NCBI GenBank assembly: GCA_020205615.1
Contig: CM035163.1
Span: 40,000,189 to 40,064,188 of the forward strand
DNA: 64,000 nt
Direction: 5' to 3'
Source: Panax quinquefolius
Lineage: Eukaryota; Streptophyta; Magnoliopsida; Apiales; Araliaceae
In this document: in pieces, positions 10,421 through 22,143 of the stretch
How the letters are laid out: each line of letters opens with the position of its first letter
Position numbering within the stretch: position 1 is the first letter of the stretch
The notes under the pieces: generated by a model
Seen by the model: only the letters and a program-made list of their open reading frames with translations
The model's database searches: none
Told to the model about the DNA's origin: nothing
Position numbers and translations under genes: made by a program

Positions 10421-12156
10421 GCTGACGCATTGAGTAGAAGATCATATGCGGGTACGAGTGCAATATTGTCAACGCAAAGGCCCATTTTGTATGACTTGGA
10501 AAGGTTGGAAATAGAGTTAAAGACTCCACGGACCCATGTGATGATGGCGAATATACGAGTGGAACTGACTTTAATCGATAAAGTTAAAGCTGCTCAAGCT
10601 ACAGACCTGGAGCTGATGCGTATAGGGAAGAAAGTTCAAGAAGGTGTTATTTTAGAAGCAAGAATCGATGAAGAAGGAATACTTCAACTCAACTCCAGAC
10701 TTTGTGTTCCTAACGATTCTGACTTGAAGTATAAAATCATAATGGAGGCGCACAACACACCGTTTGCAATCCATCTTGGGAGTACCAAAATGTATCGTGA
10801 TCTTTGACATACATTTTGGTGGAGCAAAATGAAGAGAGAGATAGCGGGGTTTATCTCAAAGTGTCTAACTTGTCAACGAGTCAAGGCGGAGTATCAAGTG
10901 CCAAAAGGTCCATTGCAACCACTTGAAATTCCAGAATGGAAGTGGGAGCATATTACCATGGATTTCGTTACTGGTCTTCCCAAGGTTTCTTAAGGCATAG
11001 ATGCGATTTGGGTCATTGTTGATAGATTGACCAACTCTTCTTATTTCTTACCGATACGAGAAACTTTTACTCTTGAACGTCTTGCTAGTATGTACATAAA
11101 CGAGATCGTAAGATTTCATGGTATGCCAGTATCCATAGTTTCTGATTAAGAGTCTCAAGATTTGGGTCATTTTTGATAGTTTCTTATACACTTGAACGTA
11201 TTGCTAGTATGTACATAAATGAGATTGTAAGATTGCATGGTATGCCAGTATCCATAGTTTCTGATCGAGACCCAAGATTCACTTCAAGATTTTGGGTTAG
11301 TTTGTAAAAAGCTATGGGCACGAATTTATGATTTAGTTCGGCATATCATCCTCAAACGGATGGGCAATCGAAAAGGACTATTCAAACTCTTGAATATTTA
11401 TTAAGACTCTGTGTCCTTGACTTCAAGAGAAGTTGGGATAAGTTCTTACCATTGGTGGAGTTTTCCTACAATAATAGTTATCAAGCAAGTATTGACATGG
11501 CTTCATTTGAGGCGTTGTATGGAAGAAAGTGTCATTCTCCAGTATGCTGGGATGAGGTGAGTGAAGCAACGTTGTTGGGACCGGATTTGGTACGTATGAC
11601 TACGGAAAAGATTCAAACGATCCGACAACGTATAAAAACCTCACAAGATCGACAAAAGAGTTATGCTGATCTTCATCGAAAGGACGTGGAATTCAATATT
11701 GGAGACCATGTGTTGTTACGTGTTGCTCCATGGAAAGGAGTTACGAGATTTGGAAAGAGAGGAAAGCTCAATCCTCGATTCATTGGCCCATTTTTAATCC
11801 TCGATCGAGTAGGAATTGTGGCCTATAGACTCGCCTTACCGCCAAGTATGTCTCATGTTCATAACATTTTTCAAATATCTATGTCACGTAAATATGTGAA
11901 AGACCCGAACCATATTATTAAACTAGAACCAAACAAGATAGAGGAAGATTTAACGTATGAAGAGTTACCTATTAAAATCTTGGATAAGAAGGATCATATT
12001 CTACGCTCCAAGGTTATACCTCAAGTCAAAGTTTTGTGGAGAAACAACGATGTGGAAGAAATGACCTGGGAGTTAGAATCTGAGATGAAGTCAAGATATC
12101 CTCACCTCTTCGATATACCAGGTACGTACCCTAATTTCGAGGAAGAAATTTCATAA
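10421..12156 (+). pseudogene. Gypsy pol 3' part: RNase H end, integrase, chromodomain-like tail (element A1)
   Basis: Integrase would insert retrotransposon cDNA into the chromosome. The sequence starts in the RNase H-integrase linker (ADALSRRSYA-like, ~10423). It continues with an HHCC zinc finger (HNTPFAIH...CLTCQRVK, ~10750-10890) and the integrase core (MDFVTGLP ~10960; VSDRDPRF ~11260; [13 protein letters not shown] ~11340). It ends in a long open frame from 11452 (234 codons) whose tail VKVLWRNNDVEEMTWELE is chromodomain-like, as in plant chromoviruses. The catalytic Glu of the DDE triad (GQSERT in the copy at 63150) is Lys here. There are stops at ~10805, ~10992, ~11147 and ~11307, and an internal duplication (11004-11290). 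The enzyme is dead. The 5' part was separated by insertion of element M. Confidence 0.9.
11004..11290 (+). repeat. Tandem duplication inside the integrase core
   Basis: The segment from GATTTGGGTCATTGTTGATAG (11007) through TATCCATAGTTTCTGAT (11145) is repeated from about 11160 to 11270, with ~40 bp missing from the second copy. The two copies of the ACTTGAACGT...GTTTCTGAT block differ at only a few bases. Confidence 0.8.
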
Positions 12157-12167
12157 GAAGGGGAGGT
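12154..12167 (+). other. Polypurine tract of element A1
   Basis: AAGAAGGGGAGGT immediately precedes the LTR start TGTAAGACCCC and overlaps the end of the integrase frame. Confidence 0.75.
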
Positions 12168-13164
12168 TGTAAGACCCCAACTTTTATGAATAAAGACTAA
12201 TTTTCTCAAAATATATTTTTGAATATTATGGTGTGGATTTGATATAATGTTATAGTTGTGGGTAATATTTACAAATTTTGCAAAGTAAGCAAGTGGTTAT
12301 ATAATATTCGATTGGTCGGGGAATATTCGTATGACGGCACAATCATTGGTGGACCCCACAACGAAAGTATTGTCGTAGTTAAAACGCATGTAATTATCTT
12401 TTATAAAAATAACGGCGAAAGTGTTACCGTTAAAACCGCTGAACTACCCTTAGTAAAAAGTACAAAGAATAATACGCGTGGTTGCATAGTAGCACACCAG
12501 ATTGATTATTGATGCTTACGTGAGAAGTCACTCGCTTACTCAATTATTGCTACAGTAATTGTTGCATCATATCTCTCATATTATTGATTCAATTATTGTC
12601 ACAGTATCATCTGTATAATATGTTATATTATTAAATCAATAATTGAGATGGCAAAGTTATTCATATTATTTTTTTCAATATTGACAATGTCTAGAAGTTC
12701 TGTCAAGGAGAGGTTTGGTCACCTAATTGCGAACCAATAAGGAGAAATCGTTATCTAAAGCCCCTCTTTCTCGGGAGCGACACGGTTGTTAAATATTGTG
12801 AATTATAATATTAATGATGAATAAGTTCGTGTTGATTAAAGATGAATTGGATAGTTCCATTGTGTTGGAATTATTAGTGTTAGTAAAAATCGATATTTAT
12901 TTCGATAATAATTGATGTCTAGAGGTTATATTGACCAATCGGGTAATTAACCGGATAAATGAGCAATTAATTGCTATTAGTTCACATGATTATAACTATT
13001 TGTTCACATGTGTGTACTATTGATTCACATTATTTACTATTAGGGGAGGTGGTGCAAGTTTGATAATACTTGCAGGACTAAATTAAAAATGAAGAAAAAG
13101 AGGAAGGTATTATACTGTAATATTTTGAGCCCCAAAACGTGCAATAATCAAAAATATATTTTTC

Positions 13165-13172
13165 TATAAATA
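13165..13172 (+). promoter_or_regulatory. TATA box, 3' LTR of A1
   Basis: TATAAATAGAAGCTCATG. The AG-rich leader that normally follows is deleted in this copy. Confidence 0.5.
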
Positions 13173-13214
13173 GAAGCTCATGAAGAGAGTTTTTTTCTTT
13201 CAATACTCGTAAGA

Positions 13215-13755
13215 GTTGTTATTCCATTCTTTATTATTATGTTGGAATAACCTGTTTATGTGAAGTACCGCATACATGGTGAAATTCTTATGTTATTCCA
13301 TTCTTTATTATTCTGTTGGAATAACATGTCTGTGCGGTCTATCGCATGCCTGGTGAATTCTGTTGTTATTCCATTTTTTATTATTCTGTTGGAATATCCT
13401 ATCTGTGCGAATTACGCATGACCTGGTTCCATTCTTTATTATTCTGTTGGAATATCCTGTCTGCGTGAGTTACGCATGACCTGTTTCTATTCTTTATTAT
13501 TCTATTGGAATAACCTGTCTGTGCGGATTACGCCCGCCTGGTGAATTCTTCTGTTATTCCATTCTTTATTATTTTGTTGAATAACTTGTCATGCGGATTA
13601 CGCATGCTCGATGAATTCTTCATTATTCCATTCTTTATTTTTCTCGTTGGAATAACTCGCATATGTGGATTACCGCATGCATGGTGAATGGTCCTTCGAT
13701 TCATTCCTTATAAAATTGTGGAAATGATCTCGTTTATGTGGATTACCGCATGGCG
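13215..13755 (+). repeat. LTR minisatellite, A1 3' LTR
   Basis: About nine ~60-bp units of the CATTCTTTATTATTCTGTTG / GGAATAACCTGTCTGTGCGG type, each with a GCGGATTACGC-like inverted repeat. Confidence 0.8.
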
Positions 13756-14823
13756 GAAAAAAAAATCTATTCTATGGTTTCATATATTCTATTATACTCA
13801 GGTTGGTTAAAGTTTTGGCTTCTATACTCCATGAAATTAATGGAATATCCTTGATATTTGCACTTCATCCAGTATCTTTTCATGGAAATATTCTTCTGAG
13901 CATTCTTGAATTTTACTCCACAAAGCAATATCATGTTGACAATTTGACGTTATTGATTTCGGATAAATTAAAATTATAAATCTTTAAAATTTATCCTTGA
14001 ACTTGTTTTATTGAATTATTATGTCATTGTCATCATCCTCATGCTTATATTGTGATGAAAGTCATCTTTGCTTACGTGCATAGATGGACTTGGTATGATT
14101 ATGACCAAGGATTATTCGGTATAATCATGACCGTAATGTGACGAATGATGTGGTAAAAGTCGCTATCGGGCACCGTAGTTCATCATGGACAATTGTTGTT
14201 GGTGTGATTATGACCGTGGATTATTTGGTATAGTCATGATCATTGATGATTACATGAATATCCTCGCCGTGATGCGGGATGATTCAATTTTATTTATTAA
14301 GTTTGAGTCTCAAATGATAAAGTTGATGAAAAACTTTTTAAATCATAGAAGATAGTAGATTTTATGCTCTACTTGACTCTTCTAATGGATTGCTTGTTCC
14401 GATGCAGTTAAACTTGTTGTCTATTATATTCTATCAGTTTAACATTGTTGAAGGCTAATGATAATTTATTCTGCATTATCTTAGTCATAATATTTTTTAC
14501 TGGGCTAGTTGAGCTCACCCTTTCTTTCACTTTTCTCTTCAGGAAATGAGAACGTAGCCGGACTAGCTCGGGGACTAAGTGACAAAGATCGAGATGATAG
14601 CATTAGTAGTCCTCACTATTCTGTTAAATAGTGTGACAATAAATGTATTGAGGACTCCATTGAGTGTGAATATTGTCTAGATGACAATATTCTTATTAAA
14701 ACTCTAAGATTATGTTTTGTCGTATTTTACACGACTGTTGTATAATTAAGTTGTATTTGAATTTTGTACCATGTATTTGGCGACTCAAGATAGGTGATGT
14801 ATTCCTGTTTTGGGGGCGTCACA

Positions 14824-15156
14824 ATATTCTTTATTGGGCTAGTTGAGCTCACCCTTTTCCTTTTTGTTCCATTTTTCTTCTCAGGAAGCGATAATATAGC
14901 GGGAACCAGTCGGGGTATAGAGTGATGTTTCAAGATAGTTGTTTTAGCAGTCCTCACTATTTTGTAAAATAGTGCATCAATAATTATAATGAGGACTTAT
15001 TTGAGTGTGGATATTGTCTAGAAGATAATATTTGTATTTAAACTCATAGTTTATGTGTTATCGTATTTTATGCGACAATTATATTAATGAAGTTGTAGTT
15101 GTTTCTGTACCATATATTTGGTAACTCAAAATGGGTGGTGTATATCTATTTTGGGT
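14824..15156 (+). mobile_element. Family A LTR 3'-end fragment
   Basis: Matches the last ~330 bp of family A LTRs (GGGCTAGTTGAGCTCACCC through TGGTGTATATCTATTTTGGG). It is most like the LTR at 30740-31060, but its final ~10 bp are replaced by TTACATACCCCCCC. It is probably the right-hand remnant of the LTR into which element A1 inserted. Confidence 0.75.
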
Positions 15157-16542
15157 TACATACCCCCCCGCCGAAAAGAAACTTTTAGTCAAGAAATACT
15201 CACCAAGGTGGTAATATAACCTAGTAATGCCCATCGAGGTAGGGTGATCACTGTAGGTGTAAAAAAAAAAGGCTTGACAACACCGCCGTAAGGGATCACC
15301 CAAATTGCAGCTTTTGCGAGTCATGATTTTGACAAACAGTAGCCCAAATAATTCCAAATAAATGCAAATTAAACTAATACCGTGATTTCTATGAAGTATA
15401 AACTTCATAGAAACAACATACAATGTTACTAACATGTTTTTAACACCTTAAATCTAGAAATTACTTGACTCAAATCATATAATTTCACTGTTCTTGGTGT
15501 TTTTGAAAGTTTTGAGGAAAAATATGAAATTTGACGTCACGAATTCGTTATAACTCTGAATATGTCCGTTCAAAGTTTGTTTTCTTTATTTTAACATGTA
15601 TTATCATAATATACTGTCAATTTTAAGTTAAACAAATAATTCATGGCATGCAATTGCTCATAAGGGCCATTTATACAACTTTCATATTCTGTAACTTCAA
15701 AAATTCAATTACGACATATTTATATGAAACTGATTACTCTAATCACATACAAATCATATAGAATTGAATTATGCATGCTAATAAACATATATAATCAATT
15801 TCCTAACACATTGGCCATAAATTTTAGTTTACAGAGAACTAAAATAAATTTCAAGAAAGTAAATTGAAGTTTGGGTTGAAGAGATTACCCTGCTAGTTTG
15901 TGTATAAGACTCAAGGATGATGAAATTTTTCTCTATTTCTTCTTCAATTTACACTTTCCCTTAATTTTTCTCTCTGAATACTCTCGGTTTCTCAAGTTTA
16001 GGTTTTAAGAAAATGTGCGTAATGAAAGAAAAAGGGAACTGATATATCATCCGCATACTGGCGTTGTCATGGTCGGTTAATCCCTTAGTGGGTTAATTGG
16101 TCAACTCCCCTTAGGTCCATGTTTGGCTAGCCTTTAAAAGGCTCTTTTTCATTTATTTTAATTAAACTCTTATTATATAGTTTAATAATGTCACACCCAT
16201 TTACGCAATTAATCAAATATCTTATTTAATTCAATTAAATATAATAATTTCACATTAACTCACATAATTAAATTGTCATTTATTAATTATGTCAAATCAT
16301 TAAATCTCTAATTAATTATTAAATTAATTAGAATAACATTATACTTATTAAATAAGCTCAATTAAATACATACTTTGAATAATAAATTCTCCACATTAAT
16401 TTAATCAATGTAACACATATAAATAAATTAATCTATCACAAATTCATCAATTAATTATTTAACCTAATAATTAAATCATCAAAAAATATTTATTTAATTC
16501 AATAAATAATCAAATTAAATTACAAAAATCTTGTTCGTCACA
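15157..16542 (-). mobile_element. Family B-related LTR, truncated or divergent, minus strand
   Basis: The minus-strand reading starts TGTGACGAACAAGATTTTTG (16542) and follows the family B LTR start at 16908: TTTGTAATTTAATTT, ATTTATTGAATTAAATAAATA and GGGTAATCTCTTCAACCCAAA blocks occur in the same order. It is ~1.4 kb against 2.85 kb for the complete B LTR. Its low-coordinate end (ATACCCCCCCGCC) resembles a mutated LTR terminus. No target duplication was found. It holds no coding sequence. Confidence 0.6.
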
Positions 16543-16907
16543 TATCCACTTAACTGACAATAAAAAAAATGACATAGACATTCGCAATATTTATCATGAT
16601 TCTTATTATTAATCAAAAATTTAAGAAAAATTGAGAATTATTTATAGGGTTCAAGGGAGCTCATCAACTTGTGACAGTGTAAGAATTTGAGCCAAAAGTA
16701 TTATTTATTTATTTATTTGTCGAAAATTGTTATGCAAATTTTCTCTTAGGTTATGTTTGTTTGTAAGTATTACACTTGAAATATAATAGGACTATTGATC
16801 TCAATTGTCTTGTTTGTTTTTAAATTTGAACTTGAGATTATTAGTCCAAAGATTATAAAATGACTTTAGATAGGGAACTATTTAATACCATGTCTAGCTA
16901 GGTATTA
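16543..16907. other. AT-rich spacer without recognisable genes
   Basis: Non-LTR DNA between the fragment at 15157-16542 and the family B element. No open frame or motif of note. It ends with the TATTA target duplication (16903-16907). Confidence 0.5.
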
Positions 16908-19761
16908 TGTGACAACCGAGATTTTGTAATTTAATTTAAATATTTATTGGATTAAATAAATATTTTTCGATGAATTAATTATTAGACTAATTAATTAATT
17001 GATGAAGTTGTGATAGATTAATTTAATTATATGTGTTGTATTTATTAAATTGAAGTGGAGAATTTTATTATTCGATGTATGTATTTATGTGAGCTTATTG
17101 AATTAAAAGAAATATTTAATAAGCCTTTTGTATTTTAATTAATTTAATTATTAATTAGAGATTTAATAATTGATATTATTATTAAATGAGAAAATTTAAT
17201 TATGTGACTATTTGCATTATTGAGAAATCATTATATTTTATTTAAAGTAAATTAAATAAGATATTTGATTTATTTTATAATGGATGTGACATTTTTTAAA
17301 CTATATGATGAGGTTTTATTAAAATAATGGGTTTTGAAACCTAGTATGCTAAATGCAACATGGCCTTAATGGGAGTTGAGGAAGTTACCCATGACTGGGT
17401 AACTGACCACAACGCGTCAGTTGATTTTCTTTATTACGCCTTCTTCTTCATTTTTCCTAAGTCTAGAAAAATAGAAACAAAGAGAGAGTTTCAGAGAGAG
17501 ATTGAGAAGTGTTGAGGGAGAATTGTGATTGAAGAAGAGTTTAGAAGGAATTCATTCACACACTAATCTACGCTTTACACTTGGGTAATTCTCTTCAACC
17601 CAAATTCTTATTTTACGTCTTTTAAGTTTCATGAATATGGCTTAAAGTCTTCTGTGAAACTCTGCAAATTGGAAAGTTGTTATAAGAATATATGTAATAA
17701 TTCGAGTAGTGGCATGTTTTATATATATTGCATAATTCCATATCATCAGTTTCATGAAATTTTACAGTATACGATTACAGAGTATGTTATATGGCCATAT
17801 AGCCTTATACGTGATATTAATACGTCAATCATATATTATCCCTAAAATTTTCCACTTGTATGTGATTATGCATGATAAAATGAACAAAACGAAACTTGAA
17901 TGGTTGGATTTGGCTTTATAACAAATCCGTAGCATTAAAATCCATGTTTTTGTTCAAGAACTTCAAGAACATCAAGAACAGTCCAATTTTCATGTTTTAA
18001 TCCTGTGATTATGTGTTTTAATGGATTAAAATCACTCCATAGATGTTAAGTAATGATTATGTACGAATTTTAACATGTGGGTATGTGTAATTTGGTGAAA
18101 TTAATGTTTAGGATGTGTTGTTTTCGCTGAATTCTATGTTCGTCGCGAACTAGAAATTGTAGTCTGGGTTTCAGCCATGCATGGCCAACTCCCGCTTCAT
18201 TTCTCGCCATGAAGACTCAAGTCATCAAGCATACTACTACACAATAAGAAGACTACCTGTGACAAATACAAGATTTAGTAATAAAAGTGGTGGCTAGTAA
18301 GCGCCCACTTAGCAGAATGGTTAGAAATAATTTTTTAAAAGTTTACAAGTATGAAAATGTGATAGCAACTTAGTATAATGATTATAAAGACTTGTTAGAC
18401 CTATAATGAGATGTTAAAATAAATTCTTAACATGTCCGTAACACAATTACGTGTGGATTGAATGATTGAATGCATAATTAGTTTATTTTTTCGTGAAGTC
18501 TTAATTTTACACTAAGTGTAATAATTGACTAAGTATAATCATGAATTCGAGTTAAACAAAGAGTAAAGTTATGATGTTAGTACGTTGTTATTAACTGGTA
18601 TTGTGAACGTAATTGGTATGTAGGATTTAATTCAAAGAACGAGTTTGTTTAAGTGTAATCTACACACGAGGCAAGTTTCTAAACCTTATCTTGTTACATT
18701 GAGCAAGTTTCCAACTCTATATTTACGTTGAGCAAGTTTCTTACCCTAAACTTTCGTTGAGCAAGTTTCCTAATCCTACTTGTTATTGTTATATAAGTTG
18801 ATTAATTCATCTTTCGATATTGAGCAAGTTCTCATTATTATTGATCAAGCCTATCTTATATATTAAAGCTTATTAATCTTCAAACATGATGTTGTTATAC
18901 AATAATTATTCTATTGTATACCTTTTTAGATGTTATTCAAGTTAAATATTCATTCACTGTTAAACCTTGTTAGACTAGCAAACCCTTATTGATTCGACTA
19001 GTCCATAGTTGATGAGCGTTCTAAATTTCAGAACCCCTTGATGAATTATCCAAACCAAACTTCCTTTGGTGTGGACTCGAATGTCAAAACTGAGATGAAC
19101 AACCCTGTATAGGGGATTAATTACGCTTTAGCGTTAAGATATTGTGCACAGTATGGTACTAAGGGCTAATCCCCCTAAGTACGAGAAGAAGAGTCCATAG
19201 TCTTATGACTGTTAAAGGTTTCAAATAAAAACACTTGACAACCTAGGGCATAGTTCAAGGTCTTATGACCCTCAGAATTTCTTTTGATTCTTGTTATTCA
19301 TTCTTGATTCAAAAGTTGAGCTTTATATCAGAAGTTATTATTTCTCTCGCATGTTATTATTCATTTTTATATTGTTATACTTGTGGGCAATCGTGCTCAC
19401 TCTTGTAATAATAATAACATTGCGCTTAAGAATCTAACGAGAAGACGAACCTTCCACTAGTAAGGGCAAGGGCAAGCTTAGCAAGTAATGAAGACTATTT
19501 ATTTATGTGATTATGTAATGATAGTTAGACTTGATGTTACTTAAGACTTATTTGTTTATGTTTTTCGCACAGATGATTTAAGGTTAGAGTAACCTGGGAT
19601 TTATTTATTATGCAGTTGATGTAACCCCATAAAGGGAGAGATTTTATTATTTCTATATATTGTATGGTTTGAATTTTTTTACGGGTAGATAGATAGATGA
19701 TGTTTGTACAGTGAACACCAAATCCTGTGGAAATGGAAGTACCGGATTTGGGGGTGTCACA
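16908..19761 (+). mobile_element. 5' LTR of the family B element
   Basis: 2,854 bp, starting TGTGACAACCGAG and ending GGGGGTGTCACA. It contains a cluster of GAGCAAGTTTC repeats (18660-18850). The longest open frames inside it are short and unsupported. Confidence 0.9.
18660..18850 (+). repeat. GAGCAAGTTTC repeat cluster
   Basis: Six degenerate copies of a 28-40 bp unit with core TTGAGCAAGTTTCC (first copy GAGGCAAGTTTC, last copy TTGATCAAGCC). The same cluster recurs at 22366-22550 in the 3' LTR, and a shorter version occurs in the family C LTR at 57725-57810. Confidence 0.8.
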
Positions 19762-19763
19762 GG

Positions 19764-19776
19764 TTGGTATCAAAGC
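19764..19776 (+). other. Primer-binding site of the family B element
   Basis: TTGGTATCAAAGC begins 2 bp after the LTR end. It resembles the initiator-Met tRNA-type primer-binding site TGGTATCAGAGC. Confidence 0.8.
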
Positions 19777-19984
19777 TGTAGGTTATGAACCTTAGGTGGG
19801 GGAACAAACTTAGGTAATAGCCTTGTAGGAGATCGAGAACATAGTAGTGGTAAACTCTTATCGTGTTCTATGAAATGAATTTCTAAATTCATTGAAGATA
19901 ATAAAAGACTTTATGTGCGTATGTGTTAATCTATGTGTTCGCTAGCACGGATTAGTAACTAAAACTTAAAATTTTGTTGTCAGT

Positions 19985-20703
19985 ATGTCGGATGTTGGAG
20001 GAGCTAGTCGAGCTGGGGAGGAGGAACCCCGATTACCTATAGAGGAGGAGCCCCGAGACATTCATGTCGTCAGGGAACAACTTGTACAGAGAGATCCATC
20101 TCCGTTGATCACTGTTGCTGGTCAGGAGCATGAGCCGGAGACAGATCCAGAGGAGGATCCTGAGGAAGAGGAAGAAGAGGAGTTCCCACCAAACTCCATT
20201 GATGCAGAGATGTATGATGCACTCTATGATCGTAACATAGAGTTGCAGGATACTTTATCGGATCCGACCGAGCGGTGTGTTAGTCGCCATTACTATTGAA
20301 AGCGTAGGGAAAGAGAGATTGTGACTCTTCACACACGTTTAGGAAACGTGGAGTGGGATCTGGTTCATGAGAAGGGTCAAACCGAGGATAAGTCCGCAGA
20401 AATAGAGAAGTTAAAGAAGGATCTGAAGGAGACCTCAGAGAGGCTTGCCATAGCAGGAGGGTCGGGTACGTCTGAGAGTCACGCCGCGTCTTGATTGTGT
20501 AAGATGATCGCCGTGCGAAGAAGGCTAAACTTTAGGAGACATACTCTACACTACAAAATGCAATGGATGCGGTCCAAGATCGAGTTAGGAAGTATCCAAT
20601 CCAGTTTGAGGATCTACCATCATATATGCTAGATCGCAGAACGATGTCTCGTATCATGGAGGAGGAACGTAGCAAAGCTATCCAGCGCCTTAACAGACAG
20701 TGA
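19985..20703 (+). pseudogene. Conserved ORF upstream of gag (uORF), family B copy
   Basis: Function unknown. About 239 codons, interrupted by in-frame stops at 20297, ~20492 and ~20535. The start is the first ATG after a TTTTGTTGTCAG acceptor-like sequence. The N-terminus MSDVGGASR is followed by EEEPRDIHVVREQL, a Glu-rich acidic block (residues ~55-75), YDRNIELQ, a Lys/Glu coiled coil (~106-155), and a C-terminal block RVRKYP...DRRTMSRIMEEER. The family A copy at 3570-4270 has the same blocks in the same order, and the family C copy at 58976 shares the first half. It lies between the primer-binding site and gag, 293 bp before the gag start, on the same strand. The acidic plus coiled-coil make-up suggests a binding or assembly role rather than an enzyme, which is inference only. 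Confidence 0.75.
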
Positions 20704-20995
20704 TAGTATTAGTTTAATTATGTGAAACTATTTGATAGTTAATGATGTAAATTTCGATATGTTCATAAATAAAGGAATATTGTGATGTTTTAAATCTTGT
20801 AGATTCTTTATCTCGGGATAGTTGATGTAAATAGCAGTGATGCTATCTTATAATGTAAAGACTTTTGAATTAAATGAAATGTCAAAGTTTATTTGAAGTA
20901 ATGTGTTAAGTGAGTTATGATTAAATGTTTAGTTAAGTCTTAAATGTTTTAGAGATTGAGTAAAGATCTAATAAGCGTATATTCTTAATAGAAAT

Positions 20996-22110
20996 ATGCC
21001 GCCTAGAAGACAAAATCGCCAATAAGCCCGTGAAGGGTCAACAAACAATAACAACGACGCCAATGCTAACCCCTGCTTCAAAGAATTGGTGAACCTTTTA
21101 GCCGAGCACTTAATAATCAACCCCAAGCTCCACCAAATACTTCGTTTAAGGACTTCAAGGCGGTGGGACCGCCAGAGTTTAAGGGTTCCATAAACTCAAT
21201 TGAAGCTCAGACGTGGGTAATGGAGATGGAGAAGATGTTCGATGTTGCTAGGGTAAGGGAAGATCAGAAGACTGCTTATACAACGCTTATCTTCAAGTCC
21301 GCCGCTTATTGGTGGCAGGAAAACAAAGTGAGAGGAGGTGAAGGTGTAATATCCTAGGAAAGATTCAAAGAGATGTTCTTCGAGATGTATTTTCCGGCTA
21401 GTTCACAAAATCAGATGGAAGTCCGGCTTAGAGTCAAAGCGAAGTATGTCAATAGTCGATTACGCTGAAGAAGGTTTAACGAGTTGGCTAGGTTCGCCAC
21501 ATACCAAGTACACACCGATGAAAGGAAGGCAAGACGATTTGGCGAGGTGGATCAAGCCTCAGTTGTATAGCAAAGTGTCAATGTTCCAATTGAACACTTT
21601 TGGCCGGAGTGTTAGAGAAGGCCATACTCGCCGAGGGTGGAAGCGATGCAAATAACGGGCATAATCGGGAGCGTAAGAAGAAGAAGAAGAAGAAGAGTGA
21701 GAAGGAAGGTAATAACAAGACCGGTGGGAGTAGCATCGGGGTAATCACAATCGTAAGAGGAAGTGGTCTCGAAAATTGGCCTACCGAAAGTCAACAGGGA
21801 GGGCAGAAGAAGAAGATTGAACCGTGTCCAACCTGCGGAAAAATGCATTTGGGAGTTTGTCTCAAGGGAAGCGAGTGTGCTATAATTGTGGTCGAAGGCT
21901 ACATAGCACCAAACCGTCCAACCCAAAGAAGGTGCATGCTTCACATGTGGATCAAAGGACCATCTTGTAAGAGATTATCCTAAGAAGGGATTGGGAGGGA
22001 AGAGTTCAGGGGGAAACAGAGGAAATATCGTGGAAGCACTCTAACCATTGCAGACCAATCGCAACCAATGACCATCAATGAGCCAGGACGCTCAATATGA
22101 CAAAGGTGAC
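20996..22110 (+). pseudogene. Family B gag, multiply frameshifted
   Basis: Gag forms the particle that packages the element's RNA. The start MPPRRQN is typical of plant chromovirus gag. The capsid-like core GPPEFKGS...AQTWVMEMEKMFDV...AYWW is open at 21163-21357. The ERFKEMFFEMYFP segment follows after a stop, and the rest is spread over different frames. A zinc-knuckle region is visible at ~21830-21990 (CPTCGKMHLGVC, then a decayed second knuckle). A Lys-rich run (21670-21700) precedes it. The coding sequence ends just after DVVSGI, at the gag-protease boundary, where the internal deletion begins. Confidence 0.85.
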
Positions 22111-22143
22111 GTGTATACGCCTCGCGATGTGGTGTCAGGTATC

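Larger units (their letters stand above)
12168..14823 (+). mobile_element. Family A LTR, 3' LTR of element A1
   Basis: A 2,656-bp LTR from TGTAAGACCCC to GGGGGCGTCACA. It has only one copy of the GGGGAGGTGGTGCAAG module (~13040), a TATA box (13165-13172) and a minisatellite (13215-13755). About 190 bp of the usual leader just after the TATA box is deleted (GAAGCTCATGAAGAGAG junction near 13180). It is followed directly by another family A LTR fragment, so this element had itself inserted into an LTR. Confidence 0.9.

Noticed and set aside
15079..15435. 118-codon minus-strand frame
   Set aside because: Spans the junction of two LTR fragments and has no domain; it is a chance frame.
21612..21944. 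110-codon minus-strand frame opposite gag
   Set aside because: Antisense shadow of the Lys-rich gag segment (poly-Leu on the reverse strand).
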